DNA of 64,000 nucleotides, taken from positions 156,266 through 220,265 of the forward strand of contig NZ_JBGIYY010000006.1 in assembly GCF_041380235.1 (NCBI RefSeq). The letters are read 5' to 3'. Below, piece after piece: positions 18,375 through 26,745 of the stretch; the first letter of the stretch is position 1, and every line of letters begins with the position of its first letter. The position numbers and the translations under genes were made by a program. The notes under the pieces are model-generated. The model was not told where the DNA came from, did no database searches, and saw only the letters and a program-made list of their open reading frames with translations. The DNA is from Glaciecola sp041380235 (GTDB taxonomy: Bacteria; Pseudomonadota; Gammaproteobacteria; Enterobacterales; Alteromonadaceae).

Positions 18375-20288
18375 TTAGTTTTGTATAAACGTCAAAAAAT
18401 CAACTTCGCTTAGTGGTTTGCTCCAAAAATAGCCCTGCCCGAACGTGCAGCCCATATCAAATAGTTTTGCTCTGACCTCTTCTGTTTCGACACCTTCGGC
18501 AACAACAATTAGACCAAGGCTTTTTGAAATATTAATAATGGTTTCAACAATGGCTGCATCCTCTGGAGACTCCAAAATTTTGCGCACAAAACTCATGTCA
18601 ATTTTGAGAATACTAATGTCGTTTTTATGCAAATACCCCAAGTTAGAGTAACCCGTACCAAAGTCGTCTATCGCAATTTGTACACCTAAATCGGTGATCG
18701 CATGTATTGCATCGTGTAGCTTGTTTTGAACATCAAATAATAAGGATTCGGTCAGTTCCAAAATAAGGTATTTGCCATCTAAATCGTGTTCTATGAGTAC
18801 GTCTTTTACTTTGTCTTCAAAATGTCCGCGATGAAACTGAATAGCCGATACGTTAACCGCTACGCTAAGCTCAGCAAAACCCTGATCATGCCAGCTTTTA
18901 CAAGTTTTAACCGCCTCATTGAGCACCCAAAATCCGATGTCGCTGATGCTACCTGACTGTTCAGCGACGGGAATAAATTCGTTCGGGAACACTTCACCTA
19001 ACTCTGGGTTTGTCCATCTGAGCAGAGCTTCACAAGAGACGACCTTACCGGTTTTAAATTCTTGTGCACTTTGATAATGCAGTCTAAGTTCGTTGTTTGC
19101 CACTGCAGACCTCAGCTCTTGGGCAATCTTAAGCTGACGTGCACTGTCGTTATTCATATCTTCACTATAATATTGATAACTGTTGCGGCCTGCTTGCTTG
19201 GTTGCATACATGGCAAGATCAGCCATTTGGTAAAGCGCCTCAAAGTCACTGGCGTCTTTTGGCGAAACCGCAATACCAATTGAAACCGTTAACGACACTT
19301 GCTTATCACTCAGTATTATTGGCTCTCGTAATATCGTTAGTAGCTTGGCAGCTAACACTGACTGTAAATATCGTCCCTCTTCACATTCGTGCAACGCCAC
19401 AACGACAAATTCATCACCTCCAAAGCGACATACTGTGTCTGTTTCGCGCACGACGTTGATCAGCCTTGTAGCAACGGTTTTTAATACTTGATCGCCGGTA
19501 GCATGACCAAACGTATCGTTTATTTTTTTAAAATTATCTAAATCTATAAATAGAAGAGAGGTTTCAAACCCCTCGCGCAAACCAATTTTGAGACGTTCGC
19601 CAAAAAAGTCTTCTGCCAGCACTCGGTTCGGCAAGCCGGTTAATGGGTCATGATTTTGTAGGCGCGCTATTTCTTTTTTGGATTTAACCACCTTGCGATT
19701 TTCTTCGGCGAGTTCAAGCATCAGTTTATGCGTGCTCAACGATGCCAAATAAACACTAAAACACACCATTGCTAATACTAAGGTCACAACGATCGCAGTA
19801 CTCAAACTGGACTCGTTTACCGCATTGGTATACCAGCCAAATTCGTTTGCTAACCCAATTAGCAATACGTTGCTTGCCATTATCAAAAACAGCCAGCCCG
19901 CTAAGGTAAAATTTGAAAGAAGCATGGCGAAAATAAGTAGAGCCGGAAAGGCCAATATTGATTCATCCGTCAGCCCATCGTTTTGCCACATGAGCATGCA
20001 AACAACAATGGTAGCCGACAGCAAAAAGAGCGCGGCTCCTAAGCTAGCATCTTTGTACTTAGCAAGCACAAAGCATAAAACAAAGACAAGCGCGAGAGAA
20101 GACAATACCCAGACGGTATAACTGTTTCCCTCAAATATAAAGTGGATAACCAACAGCGCGATGATGGAAACGCAGGCAATGACAACCCGTTTAAAGATAT
20201 CTAATTGAAAATGCAAGATAGGTTTGCTTTGAGAGTCACCCACTTTAAATACATTTTTGATTGCGACTGGCAGTTTTGAAAAACGCAC
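18375..20288 (-). CDS. Membrane GGDEF-EAL cyclic-di-GMP enzyme (copy 2)
   Basis: The protein has 637 residues from a GTG at 20288. The architecture equals that of the protein at 6730-8649: a 5-6 helix sensor (about 33-190), GGDEF at 290-294 with the RETD I-site before it, and EAL at 420-422 with NVSA, ELTES, DDFGTGYSN and QGYFWSKP. Motif numbering is identical in both, showing a gapless alignment. Sequence differs most in the sensor, as expected after duplication with change of input signal. Both domains appear catalytically complete. The copies lie on opposite strands about 10 kb apart. Confidence 0.92.
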   Translation of the reverse strand: MRFSKLPVAIKNVFKVGDSQSKPILHFQLDIFKRVVIACVSIIALLVIHFIFEGNSYTVWVLSSLALVFVLCFVLAKYKDASLGAALFLLSATIVVCMLMWQNDGLTDESILAFPALLIFAMLLSNFTLAGWLFLIMASNVLLIGLANEFGWYTNAVNESSLSTAIVVTLVLAMVCFSVYLASLSTHKLMLELAEENRKVVKSKKEIARLQNHDPLTGLPNRVLAEDFFGERLKIGLREGFETSLLFIDLDNFKKINDTFGHATGDQVLKTVATRLINVVRETDTVCRFGGDEFVVVALHECEEGRYLQSVLAAKLLTILREPIILSDKQVSLTVSIGIAVSPKDASDFEALYQMADLAMYATKQAGRNSYQYYSEDMNNDSARQLKIAQELRSAVANNELRLHYQSAQEFKTGKVVSCEALLRWTNPELGEVFPNEFIPVAEQSGSISDIGFWVLNEAVKTCKSWHDQGFAELSVAVNVSAIQFHRGHFEDKVKDVLIEHDLDGKYLILELTESLLFDVQNKLHDAIHAITDLGVQIAIDDFGTGYSNLGYLHKNDISILKIDMSFVRKILESPEDAAIVETIINISKSLGLIVVAEGVETEEVRAKLFDMGCTFGQGYFWSKPLSEVDFLTFIQN

Positions 20289-20703
20289 TCATTACCTATT
20301 AAGGGCATAGTTTGTTCTAGAGTAATGGCTTAATAGAGCTAATTCAAGAAAAGTGGCAGTCTCACGCATATTCAACACCTCATTGAGCAATGAGTCCTCA
20401 AAACCTATCTTTTAGGATAGTATAAAGCAATAAAACAATTCTTATTTCCAGTCATTTATGTGGGAGGCAGATCCTCGAAAGATATTCATTGAAGTGTAGC
20501 TTCAGGCAATTAAGAGACAGCAGTTGTTACAATCAATATGACTGTTGTGCAATCGATAAGGGGCCATTTCATTAATCCGCTTTTTGGAAACAGGAACCGG
20601 CCATTCAGTTAATAAGTTCAGATTGGCGTGCTTAGCCCTGCTCACTTGAAATGCGCACAACTTAAGCGCATACTCAACATCCCTTTTTTGTGAGGCCATT
20701 GTA
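20289..20703. other. Intergenic region, 415 bp, before ccdAB
   Basis: This gap lies between the GGDEF-EAL gene (minus) and the toxin-antitoxin pair (plus). A 65-codon minus frame (20502-20699) ends four bases from the antitoxin start and resembles nothing I know. Small inverted repeats such as CTATC/GATAG near 20405 are visible but not assignable. Confidence 0.5.
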
Positions 20704-20934
20704 ATGCGTCAAAAAGTATCTTGTAATACAACCGTCAGCCGTAACTTACTAAACGAAGCTAAATTGTTAAATATAAGACTTTCAGAGGTATTCGAAGAGG
20801 CTCTTTGTAAAGCAGTAGCTTTGAAACAAAAAGAACGGTGGTTAGAGCAAAATTCAGAAGCAATTAGTAAACATAATGAATCAATAAGTAAACATGGCAC
20901 TTTTTCAGAAATGATTGGGCAATTGGATGATTGA
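20704..20934 (+). CDS. ccdA: CcdA-family antitoxin
   Basis: The product has 76 residues. The N-terminal half is a ribbon-helix-helix DNA-binding domain (KVSCNTTVSRNLLNEAKLLNIRLSEVFEEAL) and the C-terminal half is charged and helical with WLEQNSEAISKHNE, the segment that wraps CcdB. Two near-repeats (AISKHNE, SISKHG) occur just before the end. CcdA neutralises its toxin and represses the operon. The toxin start overlaps its last codons. Confidence 0.88.
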   Translation: MRQKVSCNTTVSRNLLNEAKLLNIRLSEVFEEALCKAVALKQKERWLEQNSEAISKHNESISKHGTFSEMIGQLDD

Positions 20935-21223
20935 ACAGTTTACCGTTTGTGCTTATTCATCGTCTCTCGTTGTCATTTTAACAAACACAGTATTTAATGA
21001 TGTTGAAAGCATTTTAGTTGCACCCATAAAACAACGACATGACGGTAGACTAATCAAAAACCTTCAGATTTCGTGCGATATTGATGATAAGCATTGTTAC
21101 CTCGACTTACTCGATATTGCGACCGTATCTAAGCGTAGATTGAAACGAATACCTGACCATGACCTCTCTTCTCACCGAGATGAGATAAAAGCTGGGATCG
21201 ATCTTCTGATTGACGGTTTCTAA
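20927..21223 (+). CDS. ccdB: CcdB-family toxin
   Basis: The product has 98 residues from the ATG at 20927, which overlaps the antitoxin stop by 8 bases; a TTG four codons earlier is a less likely start. It shows the CcdB fold pattern: N-terminal strands, LVAPIKQRH, LDLLDIATVSKRRL, and a C-terminal helix REEIKAGID-like ending LLIDGF. CcdB poisons DNA gyrase through its C-terminal residues, which are Trp-Gly-Ile in the F plasmid protein and Asp-Gly-Phe here. Whether it still acts on gyrase is uncertain. As a chromosomal pair it may stabilise the surrounding accessory DNA. Confidence 0.85.
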   Translation: MIEQFTVCAYSSSLVVILTNTVFNDVESILVAPIKQRHDGRLIKNLQISCDIDDKHCYLDLLDIATVSKRRLKRIPDHDLSSHRDEIKAGIDLLIDGF

Positions 21224-21369
21224 GACAGGGAAGCGATTCAACGGCAGGTATGCCTGCGATTAGGGGTCGTTTTGGTTTTCAGATTTTACCACCCGACACC
21301 AGACGCTTACTCTAATATACATTTCAGTCGCTATTCTTTGTAAGCTCGATTATTAAGGTTTAAAGCAAT

Positions 21370-22338
21370 TCATGAATCGATTACCGTTATCAAATTTTCA
21401 ACTAGTCTTACTATTGTATCTTTCTCTTTCGGATCAGATTCTGCAACAAGCAGGGTTAAAGCGGCTAAGCCTGTGTCGTTAATTATAGGCTCATAGCTAC
21501 TATTGAATAACCTACTATTCCTATTCAAAAAGTCTACGAAGAGAAACGCTGCCGTGCGTTTATTTCCATCACTAAATGGATGATTCTTGACGACAAAATA
21601 TAATAAATGCGCCGCTTTACTTTCAATCGTTGGATAGGCTGGCTCACCAAACACGCTTTGCTCAAGGTTCCCCCATATTGAGGATAAGCCATTTGCACGG
21701 TCGTTTGCGAATAACGACGTCGCTTCTCCTCTGGCAATCAGTTGTGACTTTAGCTCTGAAATCGCTAGATACGTGTCATTGAGTGGGGTTAATTCACCCC
21801 CAGAATGGCCTTTTGGGGCAATAAGTAGACCTTCATCATATTGCTGCAACCATAAAAATGTTGATGTATATCTAGCCAAAATATCAACTAGACCAGCACC
21901 AAATTCGCTGTTCCTTGGTAATGAAGCTGCTCTGCGCACTAGCTTTAATGCTTTTTCGAGCTCAGAGGCATTTTCGTGAAGTCTAATATCATTGATACTA
22001 AACCCCTTTAGTAAATGTTGTTTTAAGGTTCTAGTAGCCCATTGGCGAAACTTTACGCCCTGAATGGATTTTATTCTGTAGCCGACAGATATCACAACAT
22101 CTAAACTATAAAATTTCACTGGTTTATCCGAATTTGCAATGTGCATTTTTTGCACATTGCTTTTTTCATCTAACTCATTTTCTTTGAATACGTTATTTGT
22201 GTGCTTTGTAATCACAGAGCGTTCGCGACCAAAGAGTGTTTGCATCTGACTTTGTGATAACCATACTGTTTCACTATCCATTGGCACGCTAAGTTGCAGC
22301 GAACCGTCTTGAGATTGATATATCTCTAATTCAGCCAT
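21370..22338 (-). CDS. RhuM-family N-terminus fused to Fic/Doc domain
   Basis: The protein has 322 residues. Residues about 1-120 match the RhuM/virulence-protein DNA-binding-like domain (VWLSQSQMQTLFGRERSVITKHTNNVF, then YSLDVVISVGYRIKS and FRQWATRTLKQHLLKGFSIN). Residues about 140-320 form a Fic/Doc fold with HPFSDGNKRT at 253-262. The motif has Lys where AMP-transferring Fic proteins have Gly, as in Doc-type (death-on-curing) proteins that phosphorylate or inactivate targets. No separate antitoxin is adjacent, unless the RhuM half plays that role. It is convergent with ccdAB. Confidence 0.88.
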   Translation of the reverse strand: MAELEIYQSQDGSLQLSVPMDSETVWLSQSQMQTLFGRERSVITKHTNNVFKENELDEKSNVQKMHIANSDKPVKFYSLDVVISVGYRIKSIQGVKFRQWATRTLKQHLLKGFSINDIRLHENASELEKALKLVRRAASLPRNSEFGAGLVDILARYTSTFLWLQQYDEGLLIAPKGHSGGELTPLNDTYLAISELKSQLIARGEATSLFANDRANGLSSIWGNLEQSVFGEPAYPTIESKAAHLLYFVVKNHPFSDGNKRTAAFLFVDFLNRNSRLFNSSYEPIINDTGLAALTLLVAESDPKEKDTIVRLVENLITVIDS

Positions 22339-22819
22339 GATCTATTTTTCAGCCTGTTCATAAGGTTTGCAGAAATGTTTGCGTATATAAGCAATCTACA
22401 TTAGTTATAAAAAAGAAACTAGCTGTACTGAATAGTAAGCAGTATTTAAGCGCTGTAAAACCTTCTTTTGAAATGACCGCTTTATCAACAATGAAGATAA
22501 CGCTAACTTCGAAATGTCGGCTCCTGGCACTAAACGCTCATTTGATATCTTCATGCTTCTATAACCGCATTTCCCGTTTTTAAGATGGAGTTGTTCAGGA
22601 AAGAGATTCAGTAATTTTAATCCTTCTGCTTCTGACTCACCTAATATTCCTGATTTTATTAGAAGTTCAACGAGGTCACATTTGTGCAAACATCTGGTGG
22701 TTTTCTATTTTCGGAACTGCGTTCACTATGGTCAAGTTTGAGCCAATGCGGATACCCAGCCCAAATGTTGGCACCCTTACCTAGATTTTTTGAAAATATA
22801 AATATTCACTCTCACATTA
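22339..22819. other. Intergenic region, 481 bp, with a doubtful 94-codon frame
   Basis: On the minus strand 22405-22689 is open from a TTG and contains a plausible helix (LGESEAEGLKLLNLFPEQL) but no ribosome site. A second short open stretch in another frame just upstream (about 22692-22790, containing ANIWAGYPHWLKL) also looks protein-like. Together they may be decayed remains of one or two genes. No family could be named. Confidence 0.4.
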
Positions 22820-23506
22820 TTAATGCTGCCTAAAATCATCCGGATTTTCAAAAAATGCTTCGATTGAAACGACATCGAGAATATATGCAGAAGTGCCAAG
22901 CGGGTCCTCAAATAAACCTCGCCGTAAAATACCGTTTATTCGATACGCTTGGGTCAACTCAAACGCTGTGAAACCGATACCCAGTTGCGCAAAAATAATT
23001 TGATTGGGCGGCGGCGGGGGGAAATGCAGGCAGGCCCCAAAATAGGGCACAATAAAAATATTACCCGGGCTGCGGTCTTCAGTAAAATCGATAGGCACAA
23101 TAAAGCCGGCGATAGAAACCGATTTATTATCAAATGTATCGACGCTATTAATAGAGCTCATAGCGGCGCTATAGTCGGCATCTACGCTAGCCTCAAGGGA
23201 CAACAAAATATTATCTGCAAACTGGGTAGGCGTGCTTGCTTGTCGCTGTTGGTATTTTTGCAGTACAAATTTTTCGTTATCAGGTAACAATTGTGACCAC
23301 TGAATGGCAGTGGTGCGCTGGGCATAAAAGCGGCTTTTTAGCCCCGAATCGCTGCTGACATATAGTTTAGAACGATCTTCAAACCACTGCATCAATGTGG
23401 GCTGATAAACAATAAAAGCTGCAGCGATGCCAAGCAAAAGAAATATCACTGAGCTAATGACTAGCTTACTTTTAGCGCTCACTAGAAGAGACCCTATAAT
23501 CTGCAC
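22820..23506 (-). CDS. DUF3299 family protein with N-terminal membrane anchor
   Basis: The protein has 228 residues from a GTG at 23506. One hydrophobic helix at about 14-35 anchors it; the rest is probably periplasmic. The conserved DUF3299 core is clear: SIAGFIVPID, then IFIVPYFGACLHFPPPPPNQIIFA, with a cysteine and proline run that recalls a metal- or ligand-binding loop. The family is often found beside ABC transporters or TonB-linked metal genes, but no such partner is here. Its stop lies 313 codons downstream of the peptidase operon boundary only by position; the two genes are 18 bases apart and could be co-transcribed. Confidence 0.85.
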   Translation of the reverse strand: MQIIGSLLVSAKSKLVISSVIFLLLGIAAAFIVYQPTLMQWFEDRSKLYVSSDSGLKSRFYAQRTTAIQWSQLLPDNEKFVLQKYQQRQASTPTQFADNILLSLEASVDADYSAAMSSINSVDTFDNKSVSIAGFIVPIDFTEDRSPGNIFIVPYFGACLHFPPPPPNQIIFAQLGIGFTAFELTQAYRINGILRRGLFEDPLGTSAYILDVVSIEAFFENPDDFRQH

Positions 23507-23524
23507 ATGGTGACTGTTCTGGTT

Positions 23525-25438
23525 TCATTTGTGTTCGCTCATAAAGGCTTCGATCGCTTCCATTGCTTTCATTCTATTTTCTGCGCTGCTCAAATAATGA
23601 TCGCCTTTGCTTAGCTTGACGAATGTGACGTCTTTGTCCGCTTCTCTCAGCTCGTCATAAATATCATCTGACTGTTGCCACGGTACCACCTCATCATACT
23701 CGCCATGTATTAATAAAACTCGTGCCTTTACCTTTTCTACATGATTAATTGGCGATATTTGTTCTAATAAATCTTTGTCGAAATCGCCGCCCGACATGCG
23801 GTCGTCCCATAATGCGATAACCCAATGACGCTTGCCGTATTCCATGCGCGAAAATCGCATCATTTCAGGCAGATCAGATACCCCATTAATAGAAATCACG
23901 CACTTATATAAATCAGGCGTAAAAACCGCACCCGCCAGGGCTGCATAGCCGCCATAGCTTGCTCCTACAATACATACTTTTGATGGGTCAACGATGCCCT
24001 TACTAACAAGGTGATTAACGCCATCGGTCAAATCATCCTGCATTTTGCGTCCCCACTCACCACGTCCTAATAGCGTGTGTTCTGCGCCAAACCCAGTAGA
24101 GCCTCTAAATTGCGGTTGAATGACCAAATAACCTCGATTCGCAAAATACTGGGCTAAATAGTCAAAGCCCATTTTGTCATAGGATTCTGGGCCGCCATGG
24201 GGCATCATGATCGCTGGCAGGTTTTTCGCCTCTATTTTTTTTGGGTAAGTCAATAATGTAGGAATAATCAAGCCATCTCTTGCTTCATATTCGGAGATTG
24301 TGACACTCGCAATGCCGTCTGCAATAATATCTGGACGGGTTTTGGCGAGCAGTGATAGCGCCCCTGATTTATACATTAGATAGCTTCCCGCGTTATCGGT
24401 GCCGTCAGCGTGAAATACGATGTTATCCCAATTATCAGTGTAATCGACAATACGCGTTGTAAACTGCGGCAGGGCGGTTGCGATACCCCGCATACGGGCG
24501 TTTAATTTATCATCAAAAAACTCATAGGTAGGCTTAAAGCCAGAATACTCTACGCCATAGATGATGCGGTTTACGTCAGTAATGGCGCGCTCAACAGTTT
24601 TGTCTTCGCGACTAAAGAGACGTTCTGTAATTTTACCATCCACAAGCGACAGTGAGTAATACGACCTGAGCCCATTGCTGCCCGTCTTTGACATGACTAA
24701 GCTTTTTTTATCGGGCGTGATGCCTACAAACCCTGTCGTTATGTAGTCGGTCTCTTCACTAAACACGACTTCCCACTTTCCACTCAGATAAGACTCAATG
24801 GTATGTTTTTTAAATTGACTATTGAAACGCTCACGGGCGATAAGCTCATCGTTTTCGCCAACAAAAAAATCGATCGTGTCGAATGTACCTCTTTTGTGCA
24901 ATCGGGGGCGAGACCTTTTATCTACTCGTGCGCGGTATAAATTGTAATTTCCCTCATTGTCGTAAGCAGGCATAAATGCGAATTTTTTATCTTCCGACAT
25001 ACCCAGTACTCGGCCTAAATTGGTTTGCCCAGCCGTGAGCTCGCTGCTACCGAGTGACAGTAACTGAAACAGTTTTGAGTTATTTAAGTTAAAGCCAACG
25101 GCGTAACTGACTTCGTGGCGACCCTTGTAACCCAGTATTCTCTTATTTTGAGTTACCACCATAACCAGCTTGTCTTCATCAACAAAATATAAGGTATTCG
25201 GGTTGACGTCACTTACATTAACACCCCCAACTATTTCACCGTCATCAGCACGCATGACAAGCACAAGGTCATTTTCGCTATCGGTTTGGCGATAAGCAAC
25301 AAACTCTCCTGTAGGAGAAACTGCGAACATGCTTTTATTCTCTAATTTGCCATAAACACTGACTGGCACTAATTCAGCTTTTGAATGCGCCAATGGCAAC
25401 ATGCAAAACAATAGAGCCAGCATGGTTAGGATACGCAT
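23525..25438 (-). CDS. S9-family prolyl oligopeptidase-like peptidase, exported
   Basis: The protein has 637 residues from the ATG at 25438, where a signal peptide begins (MRILTMLALLFCMLPLAHS); the open frame extends 21 codons upstream. Residues about 30-380 form a WD/beta-propeller-like region and 390-637 an alpha/beta hydrolase with GASYGG (Ser494), GEYDE (Asp582) and KGDHYL (His614) as the likely triad, plus MPHGGPES for the oxyanion side. Members cleave dipeptides or oligopeptides in the periplasm. It precedes the DUF3299 gene by 18 bases on the same strand. Confidence 0.92.
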   Translation of the reverse strand: MRILTMLALLFCMLPLAHSKAELVPVSVYGKLENKSMFAVSPTGEFVAYRQTDSENDLVLVMRADDGEIVGGVNVSDVNPNTLYFVDEDKLVMVVTQNKRILGYKGRHEVSYAVGFNLNNSKLFQLLSLGSSELTAGQTNLGRVLGMSEDKKFAFMPAYDNEGNYNLYRARVDKRSRPRLHKRGTFDTIDFFVGENDELIARERFNSQFKKHTIESYLSGKWEVVFSEETDYITTGFVGITPDKKSLVMSKTGSNGLRSYYSLSLVDGKITERLFSREDKTVERAITDVNRIIYGVEYSGFKPTYEFFDDKLNARMRGIATALPQFTTRIVDYTDNWDNIVFHADGTDNAGSYLMYKSGALSLLAKTRPDIIADGIASVTISEYEARDGLIIPTLLTYPKKIEAKNLPAIMMPHGGPESYDKMGFDYLAQYFANRGYLVIQPQFRGSTGFGAEHTLLGRGEWGRKMQDDLTDGVNHLVSKGIVDPSKVCIVGASYGGYAALAGAVFTPDLYKCVISINGVSDLPEMMRFSRMEYGKRHWVIALWDDRMSGGDFDKDLLEQISPINHVEKVKARVLLIHGEYDEVVPWQQSDDIYDELREADKDVTFVKLSKGDHYLSSAENRMKAMEAIEAFMSEHK

Positions 25439-25584
25439 GATTATGTTTCTGTTCAGAGTGAGTTGTTGTGAAGTATATTCGAAAATCAAATTTATTAGCA
25501 AACAAGAAAAAGCTTCACACAGGTCAATGTAAATCTGCGTTTGCCACTCGCCTAGCTTTGGGCTGTTGACTTTGAGCGGATGAC

Positions 25585-26484
25585 TTAGCGGAGAACTTTT
25601 TGGCTGAGCCTTGGCACCAAAATTGGCGTGCTTGATTTGTAGTGCAAGTATTCAGGCAGTTCACCAAAGGCCTTGTCTGCCTTTTTTTCAAGAATGGGTA
25701 TACCGCTGATGTAAATTAATAAGAATCCTACAAAAAAGGGAGAAATTAGCACCACATATTGCCAAGCAATTAAAACCGGCATCGCAAATAGAGCCGCACC
25801 AAACCAAAGCAGAATTTCACCAAAATAGTTAGGGTGACGCGAGTACTGCCATAGGCCTGAAGTAATAAAGGGAGTCACTTTATTGGCCTGCTGTTTAAAT
25901 TTTCGTTTTTGCAAATCAGCAACGATTTCAAGCATGAAACCAGTAAGCCAGAGCAATGCCCCTGACCCTAACTGCACTTTGGTTACCACTGAATCAAACT
26001 CGATAGTGTTAACAGATAACAATGCGGTGGTAACAGCTACCGAGGTCAAAAATACCCAAAGCCCCTGCACGGTCCAACTGGTAAAAAAGACCCATGGATT
26101 AGGCTTAATATGATCAAAGCGTTTGTCTGCGCCGTCTTTTGCTATTCGAATAAATAAAAAAGACCCTAGCCGAATTGCCCAAGTGCCTACCATTGCCGCC
26201 AGTAAGATTTGATACCAAGCTATTGCTTGTGTGTTGACTAGACACACGATAATCAAGACAAGAAAACTACAACTTCCAACAAGGTCGTAAAATTTTTCAG
26301 TTTGCAACAAGTATGCGGGGATAAATGCAAGCCACTGAATACCAAAAGCAAGCACTCCTAATACTAGCATCGCTGGTAAATTAAATAGGGGCAGCGTATG
26401 AGGTGCCGTAGCAAAGGCAATACCAAAAACAATTGCAGCACAGATAAATAAAACTGCTACTAGTTGTGAAATGGATGCTCTCAT
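25585..26484 (-). CDS. DUF1295 (steroid 5-alpha reductase-like) membrane protein
   Basis: This is a 299-residue integral membrane protein with seven or so helices. The C-terminal signature TSGLWQYSRHPNYFGEILLWFGAALFA is the DUF1295/ICMT-like motif, and ends in GELPEYLHYKSSTPILVP. The family is related to NADPH-dependent 3-oxo-5-alpha-steroid dehydrogenases and isoprenylcysteine methyltransferases, but the bacterial DUF1295 substrate is unknown. It lies 146 bases upstream of the S9 peptidase on the same strand. Confidence 0.88.
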   Translation of the reverse strand: MRASISQLVAVLFICAAIVFGIAFATAPHTLPLFNLPAMLVLGVLAFGIQWLAFIPAYLLQTEKFYDLVGSCSFLVLIIVCLVNTQAIAWYQILLAAMVGTWAIRLGSFLFIRIAKDGADKRFDHIKPNPWVFFTSWTVQGLWVFLTSVAVTTALLSVNTIEFDSVVTKVQLGSGALLWLTGFMLEIVADLQKRKFKQQANKVTPFITSGLWQYSRHPNYFGEILLWFGAALFAMPVLIAWQYVVLISPFFVGFLLIYISGIPILEKKADKAFGELPEYLHYKSSTPILVPRLSQKVLR

Positions 26485-26745
26485 AAATGTATGCTAATAC
26501 TCAGTGACTTTGTAAAAAAGCATCTCGTAAATATAGATGCCACGTCGATTAAATGAACCGTAAGTTCTCACATAAACCATACAGCACTTGAGACACTTTT
26601 AACCTTTCTTTTTTAAATTTTTATTATCTATTTTAGCCATTGTGTTCTGAGCTTTTCAGTCGATAAGCTATTAGGCATCGCAACCTAAAAAGCGCTCCGA
26701 CAAATATGTACTGCACAGACCTAAGGAAATGTTTTTAAAAGCCAA

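Noticed and set aside
20502..20699. 65-codon minus frame just before ccdA
   Set aside because: It lies four bases from the antitoxin start, where the ccd promoter should be, and shows no recognisable domain or ribosome site.
22405..22689. 94-codon minus frame from a TTG
   Set aside because: It has no ribosome site and no family; kept only as a doubtful frame in the intergenic entry.
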